This document shows, in pieces, positions 38,346-49,709 of a DNA stretch of 64,000 nt. Origin of the DNA: Bolinopsis microptera (lineage: Eukaryota > Ctenophora > Tentaculata > Lobata > Bolinopsidae); the NCBI RefSeq assembly GCF_026151205.1, contig NC_087076.1, positions 18,029,419 to 18,093,418 on the forward strand, written 5' to 3'. Position 1 is the first letter of the stretch; every line of letters starts with the position of its first letter. Position numbers and translations under genes: made by a program. The notes beneath the pieces are model-generated. The model saw only the letters and a program-made list of their open reading frames with translations. It did no database searches and had not been told where the DNA came from.

Positions 38346-38620
38346 GTTTTTGCATCTATATTGTGGAATTATCTATATGTTTTACTTATTTGCAAATTGA
38401 AATTGATTTATGAAGTTTGTTTAGTCTTTTGCGTATTTCATGACAATATTAATAAAAGAAATAGTTTTTTTTTTAAATACTAAAAAGAATTGAATATATC
38501 GAATAACAATTTAAAAAAATCCCTCGCTACAATATTTTTAAATTAATACGTAATTCTAAATTAAAAAAAAAAGAAAGAAAAGTCGAATATTGAGTAATCA
38601 ATTATCCATAGTCCCTTTCT

Positions 38621-39520
38621 TCAATTCGAATCTTCAATGTCTGAATTATCACTAGTATAATATTCTGTCTGAGTCTCATCAGCTGAATTTTCTTCCTCTA
38701 TTTCGTTGCTTGAACCTTCTGAATCATCGTTTTCAGTTTGACCTGTAGTCTCATCATTTTGAGATTCTTCGTTGTCGTCCGATTCATCTTCATTTTCAAA
38801 ATTAGGTTTTTGCTCAAACGAGACAGAAGTAAAAGCTTTTTGTAGAGCAAAGAAATTTTTGTGCACGATTTCTTGAGCCTCTTTAAATGAAGCATCATAT
38901 ATTCGTCGCAACAGGTTTTCTATTTCAGGACTATGATCAAAATTGTCAAGAAGTAAAAGAACTCCATTCTTTAGAGCTACTATTTGTTTCTGGATTGCTC
39001 CCACGTCATTGCTTTGGAATAATCGCTGAACGTTGGTTGCATCCTCCACTGTTTTGACAAACGATTGATCCATTTCATCTTCACAAGATTGCTCTAATCT
39101 TTTTATTTTTCTTTCAAGATCTCCTATTCGTTCAGATTGTCTTTTAGTCTCCCACTTTATCTCATTGGTGTTGTCGTGATTGTAATTCATTGGTGTAGGA
39201 AGATCATCACGTTTACTATACCCCAGCGAGAATATCTTAGCATCCAATTCTCTCAATTTGTCCTCTTGTTTGTCGTTTCTTTGTTGTACAATTTTCATGA
39301 GATCTTTCAATTCACGTAGAGCTAATGAAACTGATGTCTCACTTGTTACAGAGACTGATTCAATATCACTATTGATAGAAAAATTATCAAGATTTCTGCA
39401 GTCTTTATTAACTGAACGTGTGTCAGAATGAAATTTGTATTTGTGTGACGCCAAGCTTCGTGAAGTTTTAAAAGACTTGTAACAATGGTTACATTTGTGG
39501 GAGTACACCATCTTTGACAT
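38621..39520 (-). CDS. C2H2 zinc-finger/coiled-coil/acidic protein, right arm
   Basis: Minus-strand twin of the 31427 gene, 299 residues from the ATG at 39520-39518. The domain order is the same: one C2H2 finger, Ser-rich linker, coiled coil, helical segment, acidic tail. Differences include Asp for Asn and Leu for Met in the coiled coil (NDKQEDKLREL), Gly for Glu (SLGYSK), Tyr for Asn (RRIYD) and Asp for Glu in the tail. Both copies are open, so both may be expressed. The family is unrecognised. Confidence 0.8.
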   Translation of the reverse strand: MSKMVYSHKCNHCYKSFKTSRSLASHKYKFHSDTRSVNKDCRNLDNFSINSDIESVSVTSETSVSLALRELKDLMKIVQQRNDKQEDKLRELDAKIFSLGYSKRDDLPTPMNYNHDNTNEIKWETKRQSERIGDLERKIKRLEQSCEDEMDQSFVKTVEDATNVQRLFQSNDVGAIQKQIVALKNGVLLLLDNFDHSPEIENLLRRIYDASFKEAQEIVHKNFFALQKAFTSVSFEQKPNFENEDESDDNEESQNDETTGQTENDDSEGSSNEIEEENSADETQTEYYTSDNSDIEDSN

Positions 39521-39823
39521 AGCGTTACTAGTCAAACGTGAAGTGACTTAAACTGTATAGAGTCCCCCTTTATATAGGACGTTTTTTGTTTTGTTTTACG
39601 CGATGTCACAAAAGTTAATAAGCTCTAAAAAAAACAATGAAGCGTATCGTAGCGCGTTAATTATGAAATGATCCTGTTTATGAGTTCCTTATATAGCCGA
39701 TTTATTGGGGGTTGAGAAATTTACTGTTTTAGTGATCTTAACACATTATTTAAAATAATGTTCACTCATATTAACACGATTGATTAATTTGCTGCTCTCC
39801 TATACTGCATGCTGTGTACTATG

Positions 39824-39976
39824 TCATACTGTTGACACACAATAATAATAATTCATTCGGTCAGATGTATCAAATTGATCGATAAGATATTTCAAGTGCA
39901 ACTCATCAAAACTGGCTGATTCTTTTGTCACATCAACAGGTGTTGTGACTTTGAGTATCCATACAGATGCAATCAT
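39824..39976 (-). CDS. Small ORF downstream of the LEM-like ORF, right arm
   Basis: Mirror of 30971-31123, open over the same length. Unknown function. Confidence 0.28.
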   Translation of the reverse strand: MIASVWILKVTTPVDVTKESASFDELHLKYLIDQFDTSDRMNYYYCVSTV

Positions 39977-39991
39977 GGGTCAGTATTCAAC

Positions 39992-40141
39992 TTAATCCTG
40001 ATCCAGAAAATCGAGCTTTAGGTTAAACAATTGCACCTTGTATACTTTCCTCGGAGTCTCAGTACTAGATCCAGGTTTAGGTATTAACTTCTCTCTTAGT
40101 TCACGGTCTGACAACTTAGAAATATCCCCAAAGGTCAACAT
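39992..40141 (-). CDS. LEM-domain-like mini-ORF, right arm
   Basis: Mirror of 30806-30955 with a substitution around gatccagg (39,9xx-40,07x region) but the LSDRELREKL and PRKVYKVQL cores kept. Its stop codon is the same as in the left arm. Confidence 0.42.
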   Translation of the reverse strand: MLTFGDISKLSDRELREKLIPKPGSSTETPRKVYKVQLFNLKLDFLDQD

Positions 40142-40854
40142 CAGTCCTTATTAGAAAGCTAAAAGGTAATAAGAAAAAACTTTCTGTGTGTCACAAGTTA
40201 ACACTTACATGATACTCCCGTATTACAAATAATGACTTTTCCATTAGAAAGTATATAAAGGTTGTGATTAGATGTGCAAAATGCTCCCCCAGCACTTGCT
40301 CCTTTATATAATATGAACAGGTGTGCTTAAAAGCTTCTGACAATAACTATTGTATATACTTTCTCAATTCTCATGCAACATACGCAGTGTCCAAGTTACA
40401 GTACACACTACATAATTGTTATCTAGGGTTAGCCTCAGTGTAATAGTATGGTCTCCCCAAATTAGCCAAATGTTAATGAGGAATAAACGCTCCTAATTAG
40501 GGTTAGTGTATACAATTAACAATTAGGATTAGCAAAAATCACCACTAATTAGGGTTAAATTACGTAATTATACACAAAATCAGGTGCCTCACTTTTAGGT
40601 GATACAGCGGTACCATATTACATACTACTATTATAAGTGGTTAATAATTGACTCTGAGGGTCATCAAATGGCCAAGAAACAATTAACTTTATGTGGTTGC
40701 ATATTTTCTTATATCAAATTCTATTTTTAAGTGGCAAAAGATATTTGTCTCATTTACAGATCCAAATTTTTAGAAACGGTCCCCCTCCCTAATTTTATAT
40801 TTTCTTTCAAAATTATCTTAATATATCAAATTATATTTTTAGGTGGCTAAAGAT

Positions 40855-42631
40855 ATGAGTCTCGTTCGCAAAATCAAATCCAAATTAACTCGATGGCTGC
40901 AGCTAATCAAATTAGTCCTCGTGGTTTTGATGATCATTTTTATCTTTTACAATTTGAGGAGTGGGATAATATACGATCTTGCATTCCTAGGAAATTCGAC
41001 AAAAGAAAACAAGCTAATGGTTTCTTTTCCAGTTAAAACAAGGGCAAACTCCAAAAATATCAGTATTCATACCAATATTAGTGGTTACATATTCCACAAC
41101 CATCGATTAAGATTATGGTATGAAGGTAGATGTATAGACTCTAGTGACGGAGAAAAGTTGACAGTACAGTTTTGTGATCCTAATTTACAGCAGGTGAGAC
41201 TTAGTGTCAACTTATGTTTCTTCCACAAAATGCAGAAGATAATACTAATTGACTATTTTTGGGACCTAATCAAAAACATTGAAAGTTGAACTACTAACCA
41301 TATTGCCACCATAACTAAAATAAAAATGAATGAAGGTCAATTTTTGTCATCGTTAATAAATATACTCTCAGGCGTTCAGTCTAACGATGGATAATCGTCT
41401 GATATACGAGAGAACTGGAAGATGTGTAAACTACAAAAGCCATGATAATGCCAAATTTCTGGAACTTATAGATTGCTCTGATGTCACAGAATCGTTCTTT
41501 ACAGAAGACAAAGATGAAATGCTTTACATACAGCGTATCGTGAAGAATGAAGAGCTGTGCATCACACCAATGTCAGAGAGGAACGATTTGAACGTTACAA
41601 CAAGTCCTTGTCTGGAGGATCCTGTTCGATTAACACGTTGTAATAAGCATGCTTCCAGAATGCTACTGATGGAGGAAGATGTTTTTCAAGAAGACAGAAA
41701 ATTGTTAAAGATGGCTGTTGTACCTCCAAATAGTTCATGTGACTTTAAAGCGTGTGGGTTCAACAAAAGAGAGCCGGTGAAACTCCTGCCACCTGACCAG
41801 GTGGGAAGATGTACAAATCTGTGGGAATGTGTGACACTTGCAGTAAAAACAACCAGAAGACCACATCTTATATTGCGTCTAGCTGAATCAGTGAGAGAAA
41901 GTCTGGGATTCGATCTTCCGATAGTTGCATACGACGACGGACCAAACGATTACCCTGATGAAATAAATCAGCAAATTGCAGAGTATCCCTTATTACAGTA
42001 CGTAGTGAGTAAAAATGAAGATCTCGGTATAGCTCGAGGGAGGAATCTGGCTGTTATGCAGGTCAAGACTAAGTACTTCTTCCTTAATGATGATGATATC
42101 ATGTTCAATGAATACACAAAACTCGATAAACTTGTTGAAATTCTGGACACTACCGATGTCACTGTGGCCTCAGCTGCTTACGATGTAGGGATAAACTTTA
42201 CTGCATACCTTGGATTTGGATATTTTAACAAAAACAAGGCAATCCGTAAACTAGGAATTTACCATACTGCTTGCACACTTGTCAACCAAACAATTCCAAA
42301 CCATCCAAGTTGTGTCAGATGCGATCTTACTCAAAATGTATTTCTGGCACGAACCAAAGAGATATTGGATATAGGAGGATGGGACCCAGAGCTAATGATA
42401 GTGGAACACAAGGATATATTTATTAGACTGAAAGCAGCTGGCATGGAAGTTGCACTTTGCCCGGATGTGAAAGTAAAGCACGCTCGTCCGTCAAAGATAG
42501 CAGTTAAAGGCGAGGACTACTCAGAAAAAAGGAGACGAGCAACAGGAAGGTTTGATAAGTATGATTTAAAAAATTATTTTAAAAATACGATTCAAAAGAT
42601 TTTAATTTATAAAAAAAGTCCCATAATGTGA
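40855..42631 (+). CDS. Lectin-like/B4GALNT1-type glycosyltransferase, copy 6 (intact)
   Basis: Exons 40855-41193 and 41372-42631 (178-base GT-AG intron, phase 0) encode 532 residues with the family layout: signal anchor, ricin-B-like region, GT-A domain. The metal site is NDDDIM as in copies 1 and 8, while the lectin-like half (DKDEMLYIQ, EDVFQEDRKLL) and the C-terminus (PSKIAVKGEDYSEKRRR) match copy 7. The tail is longer (YFKNTIQKILIYKKSPIM). Its upstream region is separated from the rest of the unit by the 10.3-kb Polinton-like insertion, 220 bases before the ATG, so normal transcription is uncertain. Confidence 0.88.
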
Positions 42632-43639
42632 CCAACAATGAGTTCGAAGTTCGAGACTTGTGATTCGAAGTTTAAACTACAGAAAGACTTCATGACACTA
42701 CCACTAAATAAACAAGAAATGCGGCAGCTTTTCTTTTGTGGATGACCGCTCAATTTCCCGATCCGTGATGGCGTCTATTATCATATTCCATACAATCTGG
42801 GGACCCCGTCTTAACTGTTTATAAGCATGCAGATATGGCGGAGTGACAGGCCGAGCGCCGCCCAGTAAATTTCATATTGAATTTGAAAATCGTGTATATT
42901 TCTATGTAACCATATGTTTATTGTTTATGCAACCTGACACAGATCTGTGCAAAATAGTAATATTAACTCGAAATAATAATTATAATATGCTATCAATTAG
43001 TGCCTAGTGGGATAGGTACATGGTGAAATTAAAAATTCACTAGGTAAATTAAGCACCATGCGCCAACAATTATTTATTTCAGAATAACGGCGCAAAATTA
43101 CTTAAATAATAAAAGTAGCGTTGAAACAGAGGTATTAACTGTACTTAATCCAGGTTTAGAGCTCTAATAAACAACAGATGGAACATTCATAGACTATTCG
43201 AGAGACCGGCAAGAACTCACTTGGTGATGAACCACGATACAGGAGAGATAACATACAAGGAGGAGAAGGAACGTGGATGCTAATTATTGTCAAACAAAAA
43301 TTGCATTTTCGAGACCTGACTTTTAGACGTCCGGCTGATATCTTTGCCATTAAAAAGGTCGCCAACTCTTTCAGAATAGAAAATCTTTCAGGATAGAATG
43401 GTTTCAACTAAAATTCCTAACCTCTCCAGAATAGAGCAGGGATTACCTGCTGATAATTGTTGCTCTAGGGTCAAATAAGAGCTGTTCTCTGTTTGGGATA
43501 CCTAAAGGGTCAATTTTAAATTTTTGGCCTATTTCAATATTTCCCTTTTTAATTATCGTGTTCTTTCTTATATGAATATCATTGTATAATATAAATCAGT
43601 CTTGTCGTTTGTTTGCAGTTTAAGTTTCTTTAAGTAGTG
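42632..43639 (+). other. Array spacer after copy 6
   Basis: 3' UTR with AATAAA near 42707, the conserved gcggagtgacaggccgagcg block at 42839, and further unit spacer. No genes were seen. Confidence 0.6.
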
Positions 43640-43647
43640 AATCAGAC

Positions 43648-44425
43648 CAGTGATCGACCGGGATCCCGGCCCCGGCCCCGGATACGGCCGGGATTTGTGT
43701 TTTTTCCCCGGCCCCGGCAAAATAATTTTCAAAATCCTGGCCCCGGCCCCCAATCCCAGCCCCGGCTGTTTTTGTCAATTTTTGCCGGGATTTCTCGTAT
43801 TTTCTGCCTCAATTCAAACCGATAGATTATCAGAATTTATCTTGATTTTTAGACTTAAATTAAACACAAAATGTTCGGTAACATGAGATCGAGTGAAAAA
43901 TATAAATACGAGGACTTGACATCATTCCAGTTTGATATTCAGAAAATTTCAACTTTGAATTTACAAAGAATGTAAAATATTAATGTTAATTAAAAAAGTT
44001 CGAGGTTGATTGAAAAGTTCGAGTTAAGTCATGTGTTCGTGTACCGTCTTTCATATAACTAGTACAAACGTCAAACAATTCAGTTCAGGAGCAAAAAACA
44101 GTAGAGGGTGAGGCCGACTCAATGCAGATGATGATGATAGTCATCAGATCACAGATGACTACTCGTTTCCGGTGCCAGCTTCAGTGTCCTAAATATCTAT
44201 GTCCGATGTTTCGTCTTCGCTCTGTCTCGATTCTGTCATAACAGTTTCCGGAAACTTTCAAAAAATTTCAAAATTAGATTAAAAAAATCCCGGCCCCGGC
44301 CCCGGCATATTTTAGCCAATCCCGGCCCCGGCCTTGGCAACATTTCAAAATCCCGGTTAATCCTGGCCCCGGCTGATTCAACTTGGTCCCGGCCCCGGCT
44401 AAATTTCGTCCCCGGTCGATCCCTG
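43648..44425. mobile_element. hAT-like element with CCCGGCCCCGG arrays
   Basis: The termini CAGTGATCGACCGGG and CCCGGTCGATCCCTG are inverted repeats, flanked by an 8-base TSD, AATCAGAC (43640-43647, 44426-44433). CAGNG ends and an 8-base TSD are typical of hAT elements. CCCGGCC(CCGG) motifs cluster inside both ends (43660-43765 and 44285-44412). No transposase is present, so it is non-autonomous. Confidence 0.82.
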
Positions 44426-44617
44426 AATCAGACCCAATGTTTGTATAAGTTTAAGTTTCATTAAGTTGGCTATTTTTACGCTATGAATTTCAACTTAATT
44501 AAATGTTCGTATTTTTATCCGATTTGTTTGTATTGTTGCTGCTGTACGATATATACATTATAAATTATATTTATTCCATACAATTACATAATAGTATTTT
44601 CTATGATTAACCTGATG

Positions 44618-44816
44618 AGATACATCAGCAAATTGCAGAGTATCCCTTATTACAGAGATGAAGATCTCGCTATAACTCGAGGAATTAATTTGGCTGTTAA
44701 GCAGGTCAAGACTAAGTACTTCTTTCATCTCGACGAGAATACACAAACTCGATAAACTTGTCAAAACCCTGCACTGGATACTACTGATGTCACTGTGGCT
44801 TCAGCTGCTTATTTGA
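44618..44816 (+). pseudogene. Orphan glycosyltransferase fragment
   Basis: From atacatcagcaaattgcaga to cagctgcttatttg it parallels the IAEYPLLQY...VASAAY region, with a deletion at the VVSKN codons, loss of one Asp of the DDD site and an insertion after AAACCCTG. Non-coding remnant. Confidence 0.75.
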
Positions 44817-46242
44817 GGGAATAGCTTAACTGGATACTTTAAATTTCAATTTGTAAATTTCAAAGTTTGTACTTCAACAACATAGTAGAATGTTAATTGT
44901 TGTAACGGTCTAGTTTGTACTCATATGTGAATATGTGAACCGTTAATCAGAGTGTAATTTTAACTCCCACCAAATTACTTTCTAAGCAGACCTCGAGAAA
45001 ATAACCAGATCTGTTCTAAGACATAAGTCGTGTCTCCATTATTTCACTTGAAAACTTAAAAGCTATCCTCCAATCAGATAAAACCACCCAATCTCGAACT
45101 CCAGTAAGAATATAGAACCTACAACTATTCTTCTTTCAAGATCTACCTCATCAGCTGGTTCAATAATACACATTACACATATGCAAGCTTTTTAGTTAAC
45201 AAAAGCGAGGCATGTACTCATAGAGATACTAGTCTTAGTCATATTACCTAAGTTTGTCTTGCTAGAACTTCATTCGTAATAAATTAATAATTCTACATTT
45301 TACAGCGTACTTACTGTATTAATTAATCAGCTGATCAGCATTGATTATTAGTGTTAATATTGTCAATAATGATTTGTCCTTTCTATTCGCTTGTTTGCCT
45401 TAGCAAATTTTCCGATCAATTAAGTGTTCACAAGATCAATTATATATAATATCATATTTAATTATCACAATATGATAAATCAAACGTCACTGATAAAGAC
45501 TGGAGCTACCGCACTTTGTAGTTGGAACTTACACCAAGATGAAAAATAGTTTCAATAATCTGATATAAATGAGCTTATACTCTAGTTTACCATACCTAAC
45601 GACCATGTCCCATTATTCCCCGGCCATGCAGTTAGTTCAAACACATCTAGAAGTATCTTACATTTTTATATCAAAAGTTAGCAAAATTTGGCCAGTGCAC
45701 ACATGGCCAAAATCAGTTAGACTAATAAATCCATCATAAGGCATTTTCGGCATAGATTGTTGCATAATTTCTATATGATTGTGGCCATTGCGGTCAATTT
45801 GAGCCTTCACAAAAGTTTGTGCAATGTTCAGGAGCTGAAATTACTGTGTATATACGAATATAAGACAAGTGGGCGGGGCCAAAAGAGCAACTTCGCCAGT
45901 CTGAAGTTTTGGGCTCGGATAGTCGGATTTGTTTGTTTCTAAAAACCTTGGAAAGGACCCCAAAAAATGTCAAGCCTTCTACTATGAAATGCAGGTCGAT
46001 GTGCATAAATGAAAAGATTATAAGTGGTTAATAATTGACGTTGAGGGTCATCAAATGGCCAAGAAACTATTAACTTTATGTGGTTGCATGTTATCTTATA
46101 TCAAGTTCTATTTTTAAGTGGCAAAAGATATTGGTGTCATTTACAGATCCTAATTTTTAGAAACGGTCCCCCTCCCTAATTTTATATTTTTCTTTCAAAA
46201 TTATCTTAATATATCAAATCCTATTTTTAGGTGGCAAAAGAT
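44817..46242 (+). other. 5' flank of copy 7
   Basis: Conserved upstream region. At 46117-46140 there is a decayed duplicate of the exon-1 start (gtggcaaaagatattggtg) 110 bases before the real one, each preceded by an AG. This suggests a small tandem duplication of the acceptor site. The same occurs before copy 6 at 40731. Confidence 0.55.
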
Positions 46243-47968
46243 ATGAGTCTCGTTCGCAAAATAAAGTCAACATTAACTCGATGGCAGCATCTAATCAAAT
46301 TAGTCCTCGTGGTTTTGATGATCATTTTTATCTTTTACAATTTGAGGAGTGGGATAGTATACGATCTTGCATTCCTAGGAAATTCGACTAAAGAAAACAA
46401 GCTAATGGTTTCTTTTCCAGTAGAAACAAGGGAAAACTCCAAAAATATCAGTATTCATACCAATATTAGTGGTTACATATTCCACAACCATCGATTAAGA
46501 TTATGGTATGAAGGTAGATGTATAGACTCTAGTGACGGAGAAAAGTTGACAGTACAGTTTTGTGATCCTAATTTACAGCAGGTGAGACTTAGTGTCAACT
46601 TATGTTTCTTCCACAAAATGCAGAAGATAATACTAATTGACTATTTTTGGGACCTAATCAAAAACATTGAAAGTTGAACTACTAACCATATTGCCACCAT
46701 AACTAAAATAAAAATGAATGAAGGTCAATTTTTGTCATCGTTAATAAATATACTCTCAGGCGTTCAGTCTAACGATGGATAATCGTCTGATATACGAGAG
46801 AACTGGAAGATGTGTAAACTACAAAAGCCATGATAATGCCAAATTTCTGGAACTTATAGATTGCTCTGATGTCACAGAATCGTTCTTTACAGAAGACAAA
46901 GATGAAATGCTTTACATACAGCGTATCGTGAAGAATGAAGAGCTGTGCATCACACCAATGTCAGAGAGGAACGATTTGAACGTTACAACAAGTCCTTGTC
47001 TGGAGGATCCTGTTGGATTAACACTTTGTAATAAGCATGCTTCCAGAATGCTACTGATGAAGGAAGATGTTTTTCAAGAAGACAGAAAATTGTTAAAGAT
47101 GGCCGTTGTACCTCCAAATAGTTCATGTGACTTTAAAGCGTGTGGGTTCAACAAAAGAGAGCCGGTGAAACTCCTGCCACCTGACCAGGTGGGAAGATGT
47201 ACAAATCTGTGGGAATGTGTGACACTTGCAGTAAAAACAACCAGAAGACCACATCTTATATTGCGTCTAGCTCGATCAGTGAGAGACAGTCTGGGGTTCG
47301 ATCTCCCGATAGTTGCATACGACGACGGACCAAACGATTACCCGGATGAAATATATCAGCAAATTGCAGAGTATCCCTTATTACAGTACGAAGTGAGTAA
47401 AAATGAAGATCTCGGTATAGCTCGAGGGAGAAATTTGGCTGTTATGCAGGTCAAGACTAAGTACTTCTTCCTTCTTGATGATGACATCAAGTTCAATGAA
47501 TACACAAAACTCGATAAACTTGTTGAAATCCTGGACACTACCGACGTCACTGTGGCCTCAGCTGCTTACAAGGTAATCGTTTTTACTTCATACCTTGAAT
47601 TTGGACATTTCAACGAGAACAAGGCAAACCGTAGACTGGGAGTTTACCATGAAGCTTGCACAATTATCAACCAAACAATTCCAAACCATCCAAGTTGTGT
47701 CAGATGCGATATTACTTCAAACGTATTTCTGGCACGAACCAAAGAGATATTGGATATAGGAGGATGGGACCCAGAGCTAATGATATTGGAACACAAGGAT
47801 ATATTTATTAGACTGAAAGCAGCTGGCATGAAAGTTGCACTTTGCCCGGATGTGAAAGTAGACCACGCTCGTCCGTCAAAGATAGCAGTTAAAGGCGAGG
47901 ACTACTCAGAAAAAAGGAGACGAGCAGCAGGAAGGTTTGATAAGTATGATTTAAAAAATATGATTTAA
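46243..47968 (+). CDS. Lectin-like/B4GALNT1-type glycosyltransferase, copy 7 (intact)
   Basis: Exons 46243-46581 and 46760-47968 encode 515 residues. The N-terminal anchor and lectin-like region are nearly those of copy 6. From about 47271 the catalytic domain switches to the other subtype (LARSVRDSLGF, LLDDDIKF, YKVIVFTSYLEFGHFNENKA), as in copies 3 and 4, and returns to the copy 6 type near the C-terminus (PSKIAVKGEDYSEKRRR). The C-terminus is cut short by a stop in a small tandem repeat of atgatttaaaaaat, so the basic tail seen in copy 1 is lost. All recognised GT-A motifs are present. Confidence 0.88.
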
Positions 47969-48672
47969 AAAATCATTTAAAAAATATGATTCAAAAGATT
48001 TTAAAATATAAAAAAAGTCCCATAATGTGACCAACAATGAGTCAATGACTTGTGATTTGAAGTTTAAATTACAGAAAGACTTCATGACACTACCACTAAA
48101 TAAACAAGAAATGCGGCAGCTTTTCTTTTGTGGATGACCGCTCAATTTCCCGATCCGTGATGGCGTGTATTATCATATTCCATACAATCTGGGGACCCCA
48201 GTCTTTACTGTTTATAAGCATGCAGATATGGCGGAGTGACAGGCCGAGCGCCGCCCAGTAAATTCCATATTGAATTTGAAAATCGTGTATATTTCTATGT
48301 AACCATATATGTTTATTGTTTATGCAACCTGACACAGATCTGTGCAAAATAGTAATATTAACTCGAAATAATAATTATAATATGCTATCAATTAGTGCCT
48401 AGTGGGATACATGGTGAAATTAACAATTCACTAGGTCAATTCAGCACCATGCGCAAACAATTATTTATTTCAGAATATCGCGCAAAATTACTTAAATAAT
48501 AAAAGTAGCAATGAAATAGCGGTATTAACTGTACTTAATCCAGGTTTAGAGCTCTAATAAACAACAGATGGAACATTCAGAACATATTCGATAGATCAGC
48601 AAGAAATCGCTTGGTGATGAACCACGATACAGGAGAGATAACATACAAGGAGGAGAAGGAACATGAATCATG
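47969..48672 (+). other. Array spacer after copy 7
   Basis: 3' UTR with aaataaac near 48098 and the conserved unit spacer. No genes were seen. Confidence 0.6.
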
Positions 48673-48676
48673 TTAA

Positions 48677-49705
48677 AGAGATCATGAAGTGTAAATTTGC
48701 GAATTCTTCAAAAATACTCGAAACTTGGGTAGTGAGCTAGGCTTGGTAATTCTGCCGCAATCCCAAAATAGCTCCGTCGTAATTGCTTCACAAGCTGAGA
48801 TAATATGGGGCATATCAATTACATTTTTCCAAGTTGCGGCTAGGTGACAGGATAGCATATACGACATGTGTAAAAACACCTGATTTTAATCGTCCATAAC
48901 AAGTTTTCTGTTGGTTATTTTTTTGAACCGACAAGATTACCATCAGGTATAAACCATTATATTTCACATATCTTCCTAAATTTGGTGTACAGCGATTAAT
49001 CTAGTTCCTACAAGCAATTAAAGGCAGCTCACTTCATTGAACTTGAATGTAGCACGAAATCCTGGAATAATAGCTTAATTTTAATGCCATAATGTGCGGC
49101 TGTGTTTCAGCTATCTTCATGCACATTTTGCTGATATGCCAACGAAATTAAATTGCTCAAAAATTCAAAAAACATGGTTTTTTGGCATATTTTTGGCCCA
49201 AAAATCGGTTTTTTGCGATTTTACCTGGGGAAACTCAGACTTATCATTTCAAAACCACGTTTAATCGATTCTACGGTCAAAAGTACGTCTAGAAAGATGT
49301 ATGTGGAGTCCCTAGCGTATCGAGCAGAAAATGCCCGTAAGAGCTTTTACTAGTAAATTTATAAGACAATTATTTGACGCTTGTGTATATTATGCACATT
49401 ATACAACCACAATTTTCGAAAGATAAAAGTCAAATCTATCAAGTGTCGTTAATTTGAAGATTTTATCAATTAAATTGGCGCCACAGCACATGAATCAAAA
49501 TGTGCATTTTAACACTGTTTCTATTGCGGTGTCTGACAGTTAGCCGCAATCCAACAAAATAGGGCGATCTTCCAGTATCGATTTCACGCGACATAATTAA
49601 GTTACGAATCTGGGAATTCCGAGCCCTATTCTTATATTAGTGTTTCTATGTGATAGTATATGTGAAATGTTTTGACGATTAAGTCGGGGACACTTCATGA
49701 TCCCT
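48677..49705. mobile_element. 1029-base TTAA-flanked element
   Basis: Flanked by TTAA (48673-48676, 49706-49709). The ends AGAGATCATGAAGTGT and ACACTTCATGATCCCT are inverted repeats with one or two mismatches. The empty site is at 3281-3290 (gaatcatgTTAAtggtttta). A second copy starts at 63639. Non-coding; a piggyBac-like MITE is possible. Confidence 0.82.
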
Positions 49706-49709
49706 TTAA

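Larger units (their letters stand above)
30318..40629. mobile_element. Polinton/Maverick-like palindromic element
   Basis: The ends are AGTAGTATGTAATATGG... and the exact reverse complement ...CCATATTACATACTACT. A 6-base TSD, ATTATA (30312-30317 and 40630-40635), is confirmed by the empty site agATTATAagtgg at 46015. Six-base TSDs, AG-starting ends and long terminal inverted repeats are hallmarks of Polintons/Mavericks. The two arms (30318-36800, including nested insertions, and 37093-40629, 3537 bases) are almost perfect inverted copies around a 292-base centre. Each arm carries a zinc-finger/coiled-coil gene, a LEM-like mini-ORF, a palindromic 22-base repeat array and tRNA-like sequences. 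No protein-primed polymerase, integrase, ATPase, protease or capsid gene was seen, so it cannot be autonomous. Confidence 0.7.
37093..40629 (-). repeat. Right inverted arm of the palindromic element
   Basis: 3537 bases, uninterrupted by later insertions, so it preserves the arm's original structure and serves as the reference for the left arm. Confidence 0.88.

Noticed and set aside
49153-49353. 66-codon ORF in the TTAA element
   Set aside because: Non-conserved composition in a non-coding MITE; no domain or start context.
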